Shown: piece after piece, positions 54,620 to 64,000 of the stretch
Numbering within the stretch: position 1 is the stretch's first letter
How the letters are laid out: each line of letters opens with the position of its first letter
Source of the DNA: Mycoplasmataceae bacterium
GTDB taxonomy: Bacteria; Bacillota_I; Bacilli_A; Mycoplasmatales; Mycoplasmoidaceae
Assembly: GCA_031260145.1 (NCBI GenBank)
Contig: JAIRKL010000028.1
Location: 22,414 to 86,413, forward strand
DNA: 64,000 nt
Direction of reading: 5' to 3'
Notes under the pieces: model-generated
Database searches by the model: none
Told to the model about the DNA's origin: nothing
The model's input: the letters and a program-made list of their open reading frames with translations, nothing else
Translations under genes and position numbers: made by a program

Positions 54620-55059
54620 TTCTTTTTTTCTCTTTTTCTCTTTTTTTTTAAATATTCATCAATTATTATTGCTGCGCTAGCTTCATCTTTTTTTTTCTTA
54701 GTTAAAGCACAAGAAAAAAACATTTCTTCTTTTAAAAAAGTGTTAGCATTAATTGTTGTCATTCTTTCATCTTGAAGAATAATTGGAAGTTTAACTACTT
54801 TATATAAATTTTGTTTAAATTCTTTAACTTTTTTTGTTCATTTTGTTTCGCTTCCATCCATCTTAGTTGGAAAACCTAAAATAATTTTTCCTATTTCATT
54901 TTTATATTTAAAAATAATTTTTCCTATTTCATTGATTGAAGATTTAAATTCAATATCTTTATTTTCTAGAGTTTTCAATGGAAAAGTAAATTTTTGTTCA
55001 ATATCAGTTATTGCTAATCCAATTTTTTTTGTACCTAAATCAATTCCTAATAATCTCAT
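54616..55059 (-). CDS. ruvX: Putative Holliday-junction resolvase / pre-16S rRNA nuclease YqgF
   Basis: 147 residues with TGA as Trp. MRLLGIDLGTKKIGLAITD, ILGFPTKMDGSETKWTKKV, LQDERMTTINA and the C-terminal DEASAAIIIDEYL hold the conserved Asp/Glu. YqgF proteins trim pre-16S rRNA or resolve junctions. Ends against pth, with overlapping stop codons. Confidence 0.92.
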
Positions 55060-55077
55060 TTTATTTTTTTATTTTAA

Positions 55078-55545
55078 TTATGCTTGCGGAACATGGCTTT
55101 TTTCTTCTTCTTTTTTCTCTTTTCTTCGCTGCTTTGATGTTTCTAGCCTTTTAAATTCTCGTTCCGGATTGTTTAAACTATTTTCATATTCTTTTTCGCG
55201 AAGTATCATCATTTCTTCGATGTTATTTTCTCTTTTTATTTTCTCATGATACCTTTTTTGTTCTTTGATTTTTAAAGAAATTGTTATTATAGTTCCTATA
55301 ACACTAACAATTATGATCGCAATACTTACATAAAATAATGAAGTTCACGTTTCTTTTGTTATTTCTGGATTTGGTTTTAATACAGCTAACGAAATAGCTA
55401 ATAAAATCATTCCAATAAAAAAAAGAATTGAAAAACCACTTGCTAATTTGTACTTTGTTCCCCAAATTGATTCAAGTTCAATATTATCATCCTTATTTTT
55501 TCATCATTTTTCTTTTTTTACCTTATTGTTTTTTTTCCCAAACAT
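55078..55545 (-). CDS. Membrane protein with two helices and charged tail
   Basis: 155 residues with TGA as Trp. Basic N-terminus, two hydrophobic segments (about 38-60 and 78-102), and a long Lys/Glu/Arg-rich C-terminal helix. No recognised family. Tandem with ruvX, on the same strand. Confidence 0.55.
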
Positions 55546-55664
55546 TACCTATTTAAGTCTTATTTTAATTATAAAATTTTTTTCATTTTTTTTTAATAAT
55601 TTTTTTAAGAATCTTATAAAAAAATATCATATTTACTTAAATAAACAAATATAATATAAAAGAC

Positions 55665-56636
55665 ATGTACTATTCTAAGATAACTATATTAATACCTTGC
55701 TACAATGTTGAAAAATACATTTACAAATGTTTAAACAGTCTTGTCCAACAAAATGATAAAAATTTTAATTTAATTTTGATTAATGATGGCTCAACTGATA
55801 CTACATTATCAATAATGCAAGAATTTGAAAAAAAATATTCTAAACTTATGTCTATTCAAATTTTTTCTCAAGAAAATGTAGGATTAGTGGAAACAAGAAA
55901 AAGACTTGTTAAACTTTGTAAGACTAAATATTTTGTATTTATTGATTCTGATGATTGAGTGGATAAAAAGTTCATTTCTTCATTCTCTAAAAAAATTGAA
56001 AAAAAAGATTACAATTGTATTGTTGCGAAAAACAAAATTTTTTCTTTTGGCTGTTACCAATGACGAAATTTTGTTGCTAACAATTTTTCGTCTAAAAATT
56101 CTTTTACAAAATTCATTAAAAAAGCGGATTACGGTTATTTATGAAATAAACTTTATAACACTAAATTTTATTTAAAAAACATTAATATTCTTGAAAAAAA
56201 TGAATATTGACCAACATTAACGGAAGATCATTATGTAAATAGTTATTTGCTTTCAAATATATCTCCCTCAACGGTTTCATTTATTTCGTCTCACCAATAT
56301 TACTATAGAAAAACAAAAAACTCAATCTCTAATCGTCCAAAGATTGAAAAAATTGATGAAATAACATCACATCTTGATTCTTGCATGAATGGTAGAAAAA
56401 ATATTTTTATTATTAATTATTGTATTGCAATTCTTTCCTATGCTTTAATTGCTACTGGTAATAAAAGTTTGAAATTCTTAGTTTATAAACGCATTTTTTC
56501 TCAACTTGAACAAGTGAATGTTAATAGAAAAAAACTTTGTATTTTTAGAAGAATAATACTTTGAATATGTTCTATTCAATATAAAATTCTTTCTCATAAA
56601 TATGATAAGATTGAAATGAATGAAAAAAACCAATAA
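55665..56636 (+). CDS. GT2 family glycosyltransferase
   Basis: 323 residues with TGA as Trp. ITILIPCYNVEKYIYKCLNSLVQQ, LINDGSTDTTL (DxD region), VFIDSDDW (metal-binding) fit GT2. No transmembrane segment is evident, so it is probably membrane-associated through other means. Overlaps the next gene (pepF) by 17 nt. Probable glycolipid/capsule synthesis. Confidence 0.82.
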
Positions 56637-58413
56637 TTTATTAAATTGAGATTTAGAAGATTTATTAAAAGGAAACACACTTGAATATTTATTTAATTCC
56701 TGAGTTTCCATTAATGAAGATATTATTAAACTTCTTCCTAACTTTTTATCATCATTACAAAATTTCAAAGAATGAGTTGAAAAAAATGAAGAGGAAGAAA
56801 AAATATCTAATCGACTAGAAAATTACATTTCTAATAAAAAAAATGAAGATATGAGCGATCAAAATATACAAGCGTGAGAACAAAAACTTGATATGAAAAG
56901 AAATGAATTTTCACAACATTTTTCAGGTTTTACAAACATGTTAATTGAAAATGAAGAAAAAATAAAAGAATTTTTGCAAGATAAACAACTTCAAGAATAT
57001 CACCGATCTTACGATATGATTTTTTCAAGAAAACAACATATCCTTTCAAAAGAACAAAATCAACTAATTAGTAAAATTTCAATAAATAACTCTGCTGTTC
57101 ATTCAATTTTTTCCACTTTAACAACTCAAGATATTAAATATGCTGATGCATTAAGTTCTTCTAAAAAAAAGATTCCACTTCCTACTATGTCAAGTGTTTT
57201 TACATATTTGAAAAATCCTGATAGAGAACTAAGGAAAAATGTTTGGCTAAACTTTAATCAAGCATATGAAAACTTTTCATCAACATTAACAAAAACATTG
57301 TATTATAACTACTTACAATTAAATACTTATGCTAAACTTCATAATTATAAAGATTACATTGAATCTACTTGTGATAGTGATGAAATAGAATTTGATGTTA
57401 TTCAAAGTTTATATAACAATGTCCTTAAATTTAAATCTCTAAATATAAAATATAAAGAAAAAATTAAAAAAATTCTTAAAAAAACTTTAAAAGTTAATAA
57501 AGTCGAACCATGAGATTTTGGAATGGATTTATGTAAAAAAAATATTAAATTTTCACTTGAAGATGCAAAATCAATAATTTTTGATTCTTTAGGTATTTTT
57601 GGAGAAGAATATGTGAACAATTTAAAACGTGCCTTTAAAGAAAAATGAATCTCCTTCTTTCCAAATCCTAATAAATACACAGGAGCTTATTCAATAGGTG
57701 GAGTTAAAGGATTAGAAAAATATTACATTTTAATGAATTTTAATGGGACATATGATTCAGTAAGCACATTAGCACATGAATTAGGGCATAGTATGAACTC
57801 TTTATATTTTGCTAAGGAACAAAAAATATATGTTGACACCACTATTTTTACAGCGGAAATACCAAGCATTCTAAATGAAACATTGTTAGGAATTTACATG
57901 ATTGAGAAATATAAAAATAATAAACAATTAAAAAATAATTTTATCAATGAAATTCTTAGTAACTTTTTTAATTCCGTTACAAGACAAATCATTTTTAGTA
58001 ATTTTGAATATGAAGCTAACAAATTGGTTAATGAATCTCTGCCTTTTACCTCTGAAACATTAAAAAAGATTTATGAAACAATGATTAAAAAATATTCAAC
58101 AGATAGCAAGAAAGAACTTAAAAAACCTTATAATTTATCCCTTGCAACAATTTTCAGAATTAGTCATTTCTATGCCGGAAATTTCTATGTTTACAAATAT
58201 GCTATTGGACAAATAGTTGCAATTTGTGTAGCAAATAAAATTCTTTCTAAAGAAAAAGGAATTTTAGATAAATTCTTTGCTTTCTTAAAAAGTGGTACTT
58301 CAAAAAGTCCAATGGAAACAATTAAGATTTTAGGAGTTGATTTAAATGATCCTAAAATATATAACGAATGCTTTGAATTTATTGCTAAATTAATCAATAA
58401 TTTATCTGTTTAA
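56620..58413 (+). CDS. pepF: Oligoendopeptidase F
   Basis: 597 residues with TGA as Trp; ATG at 56620. Zinc site HELGH with His386 in LAHELGHSMNSLYF, the Glu from FTAEIPSILNETLLGIYMI, and upstream GAYSIGGVKG. Cleaves peptides of 7-17 residues in the cytoplasm. Length and blocks are typical. Starts within the 3' end of the GT2 gene. Confidence 0.94.
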
Positions 58414-58445
58414 CTTTTTTTTACCGATAAATTTTCTGTTTAATT

Positions 58446-59687
58446 TTATTTTTTTGTTTTCGTTTTCAAACTTTCTAAATTTCTTGCTTCATCAAAATTT
58501 CCAAAGTTAGAAAAATCCCTACCCTCATTTTCACAATAAGAAGTCTTCTCTTTCATTAAAAGTTCTTCAGAATGGTAAAAATGTAAGTAAATAAAACTTC
58601 AAATTGCTAAAACAATATTCAAACCACTATAAGATGAACAAACAATTGCAATATTGCCGACAGAAAGTGTATTAAACAATTTTTCAATGAATCCCAGTAA
58701 ATATAACACTGCCATTATTTTTCCAATCATTTCTAAAAATGAGTTTACAATTATTAAAGTAAAAATGATATTTAAGAAAGTATAAATTCCAAGTTTAAGG
58801 AAATTAATAAAGATAACAACGCAATAAATAATGCCTATAAAACAAACTATTAAACAAATAATCATGAATGACTTATAAAAAATATTTGTATTGTTATTGA
58901 TTGTACCAATAAATAATAAAAAATCAACAAATAAAAATATTGAATAAAAATACAATAGTATATTTAATTTGTTATATTGTTTAAAAGTAATTATGGTATT
59001 ATAATTAACTTCATAAAAATGTTGTTTGAATAGAAAATTATATAAAATAGTAGTTAGAAAAAAAAGTAAGTAAATAAAAGGAATAATCAAAAATGTTAAA
59101 TAAGTTCCACCATTTTCTGGGTTAAAGTTCGTTAGAATTCCATAAACACTAAAATAATTATTATCAATTTTTACAAAATTGAATAAAATTGCTAAAAACA
59201 AAAAACATGTTGGAAACAAGGAAGAAAAAAATAATAGTTTTGGAGTATTTATTTGCACATTATATCTGTTAAAATACTTATTTGTTAAGGTAATTAATCA
59301 AAGAATAGTTGTAAAAATAAATAACACAAAATGATCTAAAATATCAGTAAACATACTAATGTTAAAACTTTCTCCTCATCCAGTGTAGCTTTTTAAAACA
59401 ACTCATGCAATAATATTAACAATTAAGAAATTGCCAGTATTAATTATTCCTAAATATGTATTTATTCTTCTTGTTCTATTTACAAGAATTAAAATCGCAT
59501 AAATTAAACTTATCAATCCGGTTTGATGTGTAAAATAAATAAAAAACATTCACATGTTTTTGTATTCAGAATAAGATTTTGTGATTAACGGATTAATAAG
59601 TTGTAAAAAAACACTAATGCTAAAGACTAATATGACAGCGACTGCCATTATTTTTAAAACATCAAATTTTATTTTTATTTTAAACAT
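58446..59687 (-). CDS. Polytopic membrane protein
   Basis: 413 residues with TGA as Trp, about ten hydrophobic segments. MFKIKIKFDVLKIMAVAVILV... with YFTHQTGLISLIYAILILV in helix 2. The C-terminal 50 residues are hydrophilic. No family named with confidence; a DUF1600-type mycoplasma membrane protein is one possibility. TATAAT is 6 nt before the ATG, so leaderless. Confidence 0.6.
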
Positions 59688-59777
59688 AAAATTATTATAA
59701 AATTGTAGTAGAAATTATCTTAACACATTTTTTCATAAAAACTTTTTATCTTTTTTAAAAAATATTTTCTTCTAAAT

Positions 59778-60155
59778 TTTATCGTTCGTTTATAATAAAT
59801 AATGGTTTTCAAATATTATTCCTATTCCTTGAAAAATAATTAATGAAATTTCTGATTCTATAGTAAAGGAAAACTTCATTAAAAAATTCCTAAAAAATCC
59901 TTCATTAAGAAAAAAGATATTTAATCAACAAGATAATCGAATAAAACTTTAAAAATTATTTTTAGACAATATTTATCAATAAATAGAAAATCTAGAAACA
60001 GAAGAAAAAATTTCGACTCAACATTATTTGCATCCTGTAGAAAAAGAAGAACAAATAGAAATTAATAAATATTATGAAAGTTTATTTAAAAAAATGAAAA
60101 ACCAATACAATTGGAATTCTAAGGTTCTTAAGTTAATTCCATGAGCATGCAAATA
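59778..60155 (+). pseudogene. Degraded gene with in-frame stops
   Basis: From a TATAAT promoter-like signal and ATG 59802, the frame shifts, then NIIPIPWKIINEISDSIVKENFIKKFLKNPSL runs until TAA, followed in the same frame by a second TAA and ETEEKISTQHYLHPVEKEEQIEINKYYESLFKKMKNQYNW up to TAG 60153. About 110 residues with two stops that are not UGA. Family unknown. Lies between the membrane-protein gene and the SSB-like gene. Confidence 0.55.
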
Positions 60156-60183
60156 GTTTAATATTCATTTGAATTAATTTGAG

Positions 60184-60447
60184 CTAATCATTAAAATTTT
60201 TAACTCTCAAAGCATCAATGTAAATCTTATCATTTTGGCTTGTTATCTTTCCTTTTATCCCAACTATATCCCCAATTTTCAAATTATCGAATGAATCTAT
60301 TTTGTTTGAATCAATAATTACTGGAATAATTTCATATCATTCATTATCATTCATTTGTTCCTTCTCCACCTTGAATTCAACATAATGTATTGATTGGTCT
60401 TGAATATATATTTCGCTAACGATTCCGATTAAAGCAACAAAGTTCAT
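60184..60447 (-). CDS. Small OB-fold, SSB-like protein
   Basis: 87 residues with TGA as Trp. Begins MNFVALIGIVSEIYIQDQSIHYVEFKVEKE, continues with EWYEIIPVII and ends LKIGDIVGIKGKI...KIYIDALRVKNF, the strand pattern of single-strand DNA-binding protein (VALIGRLT... and KGDLVAVEGRI...Y..EVVADRV). Short, without the acidic C-terminal tail of SSB. It carries the same promoter cassette as the two DUF16-like genes. Probably binds ssDNA or RNA. Confidence 0.65.
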
Positions 60448-60451
60448 ACAT

Positions 60452-60490
60452 CCTTTATATTGTAAAAAAAAATGAAAAAGTAAACTTTTT
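60452..60490 (-). promoter_or_regulatory. Promoter cassette, copy 2
   Basis: AAAAAGTTTACTTTTT (60475-60490, inverse complement of the 16-nt block with one mismatch) followed by T-rich spacer, TACAAT (60459-60464) and ATAAAGGATGT before the ATG at 60447. Nearly identical to copies 1 and 3. Confidence 0.75.
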
Positions 60491-60492
60491 TC

Positions 60493-61518
60493 TTAAATTG
60501 GTAAATCTTTCTTAATAAATATTCTTTCCGCAAAAATAAAAGTTAATAAACTTATACCAAGAAGAAAGGAATCAACAATGATTATTTTTATAGTGTCAAA
60601 ATGTAAAGAACCAACAATAATTGTCGTGTATTTATTTAGTGAAGGGAAATTATGACTTGAAACTATTGTAGAAATATAAGGCGTTGTATAAAAATTTTCA
60701 CCTGTTAAAGTTAAGATAGTAAAATATTTAAAATTTCCCATTCATTCTAATGATTGGTTAATAGTGCCAAAATGTTCTAAAACATTAAACAAATAAAAGA
60801 ATATATAAAAAGCTCCAACAAAGAGAAAATATTTATTTAATTTGTTACAATATGCAGAAAAGAAAACCGCAATCGACATTAATACTATTGAAATAGTAAA
60901 TTGTTGGATAAAAGCCACAAATCAATAACTAATTAATGACATTTTCTCAATTTTTGGTATCATTTTCCATGTACTTGGATCTAATGGATTTGCGCCGGAA
61001 GCAGAAGAGTCATCATTTGGATCTATGTAGTCTTCGTTATTCACATAGACTAACACATTTTCTTCTTTAAAGCCAAGCAAGATGAAAGATATAGTGCATA
61101 AAATAAGTAAAAGTGTAAAATAAATTGTGAAAAAGTGAATTAAAAAAGTCATAAATATTTGTTTTCTACTAGTTCTACTGCATAAAATGTATGCTAAATC
61201 TCCCCGTTCCACCATATTAGTAATAAATCTTCCATAAAGTATAAATAATAAGAAAATATATAAAATTGATCCAATTGAAAAAATTAAATCAAAAATTCTA
61301 ATGTAAAGCATTTTAGCATTAACATCAGTTCAACCCATGCGACGACAAGTAATATAAGAAATAATTGGAATCAATAATGATAAAAGTAAAAAAAGGATCG
61401 AAAAAATAATTATAAATGTTTTATTTTGAGACCAACAAAACTTAAAAAAAATGGGTTTAAAAAAACCATTATTAGTAACTCTTAAATTGCTTTTATTTAG
61501 GTTTAGTCTATTCTTCAT
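60493..61518 (-). CDS. ABC transporter permease
   Basis: 341 residues with TGA as Trp. Six hydrophobic segments and a long loop with Asn/Asp (about residues 165-195). The permease of an ABC-2 type exporter: preceded by the ATPase with an 11-nt overlap. Possible role in peptide or lipid export. Confidence 0.8.
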
Positions 61519-62524
61519 TGTTCAAAATGCTGTTTTTAATTTTTTTGAATGAATAATTTTCATTTCCAGAATAATATTTCATAAAAGTCTCTTCTAATGT
61601 TTTTGTATTTTGAACCAAATATTTAATTTGATATTTATTCAATTCATTGATTAAAAAATTAGTATTTTCTTGATTGATTGAAATAATAAATTGTTTTTTA
61701 TCTGCAATATTATTAATTTCTATAAAAAAACTTTTATTTTTCTTTGTGAAACTATCAAATTTTTTAAACTCTTCATCTTTTAGAAATTCAAATTTATATG
61801 TTTTTTCTCTATCATGTTTAATATTCTCAATCTTTGTTTCAAAAATTTTTCTACCATCTTTAATAATGCAAACATCATCGCAAACTTTTTCAATTTCTGA
61901 AAAAATATGTGAAGAAAGTAAAATTGTAGCGCCAGAAGCTTTAAATTCAAGAATCAATTTATCAAATTCAAGTTGCATCAAAGGATCTAAACCACTTGTT
62001 GGCTCATCAAGAATTAAAGTATTAGGTTTATTCATGAAAGCGGTAATGATTGCAAGTTTTTGTTTCATACCTTTGCTCATAGTTTTAATTTTACAACTTG
62101 GATCAAAACTAAATCGTTTAACTAATTCCTTCGCATATTCGATATTAGGCATTGCTTTAAATTTTGCCATTTCTTTGATAAAAGCTCACCCATTTTTGAA
62201 GTTAGGGAAAGCAATCTCGCCAGGTATATATCCCATTCCAGAATTCACAATTTCGCTGTGATTTCAAGGATTTATTCCATTGACCAATATTTCACCTTTA
62301 ACTGGTTTTTGAAACCCTAAAATATGTCTTATTGTTGTAGTTTTTCCTGCTCCATTGGGACCTAGTAAACCAAAGATTTTTCCTCTTTTAACTTCTATTG
62401 AAAAATCAAAAACACCTTTATTATTTGAATAGTTTTTAAAAAGATTTTTAACATTTATAACTATATCATTTTCTTGATTAAAATCTTTATTTTCGTAGTG
62501 ATTTTTATTCATTTTTTTATACAT
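61508..62524 (-). CDS. ABC transporter ATP-binding protein
   Basis: 338 residues with TGA as Trp. Walker A GLLGPNGAGKTT, signature MSKGMKQK (canonical LSGGM), Walker B TLILDEPTSGLDP and a switch His in LLSSHIFSE. N-terminus starts MYKKMNKN; a downstream ATG at 62512 is an alternative. C-terminal part of about 100 residues is divergent, as in drug/peptide exporters. Overlaps the permease gene. Confidence 0.93.
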
Positions 62525-62564
62525 AAAAATTATATATTCTATTAAATTATTTAATTAACGCAAA

Positions 62565-63371
62565 TTATCTTGTGTTAATTAATGAATTATAAAAATTAAA
62601 GAAAAGATTTGGATTTATTTCTTCAGCACGACAATTTAAAGAAAATTTATTTTGTCCAAGTCAATTAGAAATTAACTTTGTGTCATATTTGTTTTTTAAA
62701 TTGTTAATTAAAGTCTTTCTTCTTTGTAAAAATGATAGCTTTAAGAATTTAACAAAATTTTCATCATAAATCATTTCCTTTTTTTTAATCTTAATGAATA
62801 AGGAATCAACTTCCGGGATTGGAAAAAAAAGTTTTCTATCCACTTTTTTAAGAATATCAATATTTGAATAAAATTGACAACTGATGCTAAAATTATTGTA
62901 TTGTTTTGTAGAAATTTTGCCTTTCATTCGTTCAACCACTTCTTTTTGTAACATGCAATACATGGTATTTATTCTTGAAATTCTTAAAAATTTATTAATC
63001 ATTAATGTTGAAATAGAATAAGGAAGATTAGAAATTATAATTGGATTTTTATATTTTGCAAAAACGGAATCATAGTCAATATTTAAACAATCATCATTAA
63101 TAACATTTATTTGGGGAAAGTTTTTCTTTATTCCTTCTTGTAATCTTTTATCTAACTCTATTGCTGTCATAGAAATATTCTTTTCACTTAAAAATTTTGT
63201 TATCGCACCTAATCCGGGACCTATTTCGATAATGTAATCAACATCTGAAAAATCAATATTATCAATTAAACTTTTAGAAAATGATTCATCAATAAGAAAG
63301 TTTTGCCCCATTTTTTTACTTGGATTAAATTTTGTAGATGAAATAAAGTTTTTTGTTTCATTCAAATTCAT
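62565..63371 (-). CDS. rsmA: 16S rRNA dimethyladenosine transferase
   Basis: 268 residues with TGA as Trp. MGQNFLIDES, DYIIEIGPGLGAITKFL (SAM site), NVINDDCLNIDYDSV and ISNLPYSISTLMINKFL (the NLPY motif). Dimethylates two adjacent adenines in the 3' end of 16S rRNA; loss gives kasugamycin resistance. The promoter lies in the AT-rich 63.4-kb gap. Confidence 0.96.
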
Positions 63372-63512
63372 TTTTATATTAGTCTTTAATTTATTTATTA
63401 GTCAATATATAGGTTAATATATACTAATATATTATAAAATTCATTTTTTGACAGTATATATTATTTTTAGAAGTAGTTAAGTCTTTTTGAAACAATTTTA
63501 CTTGTTATTCTT

Positions 63513-63555
63513 AAAAAGTTTACTTTTTCATTTATTTTTACAATATAAAGGATGT
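63513..63555 (+). promoter_or_regulatory. Promoter cassette, copy 3
   Basis: AAAAAGTTTACTTTTT (63513-63528), CATTTATTTT, TACAAT (63539-63544), ATAAAGGATGT, then ATG at 63556. Same order and spacing as copies 1 and 2. Confidence 0.8.
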
Positions 63556-63997
63556 ATGGTATTTAATAATAATCAATCAAAACAATACTAATAAACTGGA
63601 AAATTCAAAAAAACTCGAGTCTATAATTAAAAAGATGGGTAAGAAAATTAATTTCCATGTTGATGGATGTTCTGATGGAAAAACCAATGTTGGACTAGAT
63701 TTTTATACAACACAATTTATTTATTCCAAACCAACACCACCTCCACCACCTCCAGAACCCACTATTATTGAAGAAATATTAAAATCAATTAAATTAATAA
63801 ATGTAGAATTAGGAAAAATAAATACAAAGATCGATAACATTGAATCGGTTCAAAAAGCGCAAGGAGAAAAATTAGATAAATTGGATAAAAGAATCACTAA
63901 TATTGAATTAGTTCAAAAAATCCAAGGGGAAAAATTAGATAGATTAGAAAATAAACTCGATACTGTTATTATTTTAAATAACTTAAAAACAGAATAA
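63556..63997 (+). CDS. DUF16-like coiled-coil protein, copy 2 (frameshifted at 5' end)
   Basis: From ATG 63556 the frame reads MVFNNNQSKQY and stops at TAA 63589. Comparison with copy 1 shows one extra A (CAAAAC for CAAAC) in an otherwise aligned start. In the +1 frame the protein continues TNKLENSKKLESIIKKMGKK and is open to 63997, or may start at ATG 63635 (MGKKINFHV). Middle contains a (Pro)6 run and a Gly/Asp-rich segment, unlike copy 1. The C-terminal heptads (VQKAQGEKLDKLDKRITNIE) and the tail VIILNNLKTE are shared. It could be phase-variable or recently broken. Confidence 0.6.
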
Positions 63998-64000
63998 ATT

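Noticed and set aside
61674..62261. A 195-codon plus-strand open frame
   Set aside because: It mirrors the ABC ATPase, whose Walker motifs are on the minus strand.

Overview
The window is chromosomal DNA of a Mollicute (mycoplasma-type bacterium). Base composition is very low in G+C, and in-frame TGA must be read as tryptophan in most genes: atpA, miaA, lepA, secDF, fhs, tyrS and pepF are only intact under genetic code 4. There is no cell-wall synthesis gene. The coding set is that of a reduced genome: ATP synthase, translation factors, Sec translocase, folate/thiouridine enzymes, lipoprotein, oligopeptidase. I cannot assign a species from sequence alone.

Layout. 0-4.2 kb: atpF(partial)-atpH-atpA-atpG, then miaA, with atpD/atpC absent from their usual place. 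4.2-10.8 kb: a DUF31-like surface serine protease, DHFR, tilS, an HExxH protein, and an rpsP-secG-rnr operon on the minus strand. 11-15 kb: a lone 5S rRNA, tandem degV genes, lepA. 15-21 kb: a cluster of four divergent relatives of housekeeping proteins (IF-2, Hsp70, arginyl-tRNA synthetase, phosphoglycerate kinase). The IF-2, ArgS and PGK relatives have lost their diagnostic motifs. 21-31 kb: thioredoxin, trigger factor, L33, a 28-residue Cys-rich peptide gene with its own promoter and terminator, an MPN555-like chaperone, tRNA-Arg, a GrpE-like protein, an NrnA-type phosphoesterase next to a HEPN/Abi_2 protein, and a coiled-coil DUF16-like protein. 31-44 kb: rubrerythrin, secY-tyrS, two tandem orphan proteins, thiI, a sugar transporter, rplV-rplB out of their normal order, formate-THF ligase. 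44-64 kb: phosphoesterase, tRNA-Trp, ACP, two glycosyltransferases, tmk, a lipoprotein, comEC, infC, a fused secDF, pth, ruvX, pepF, an ABC transporter, rsmA, an SSB-like protein and a second, frameshifted coiled-coil copy at the right edge.

Expression. Many genes have a TATAAT box 6-8 nt before the start codon, so transcription should begin at the start codon (leaderless mRNA). Several divergent pairs share a palindrome holding both -10 boxes. Three genes (two coiled-coil DUF16-like genes and one OB-fold SSB-like gene) instead share a conserved cassette of about 45 nt: a 16-nt palindrome, TACAAT and a Shine-Dalgarno.

The most unusual features are the 15-21 kb cluster of degenerate housekeeping homologues, possibly tied to the Hsp70/GrpE-like pair, and the three-copy promoter cassette. 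All homology calls were made by reading the sequence. No database search was run.
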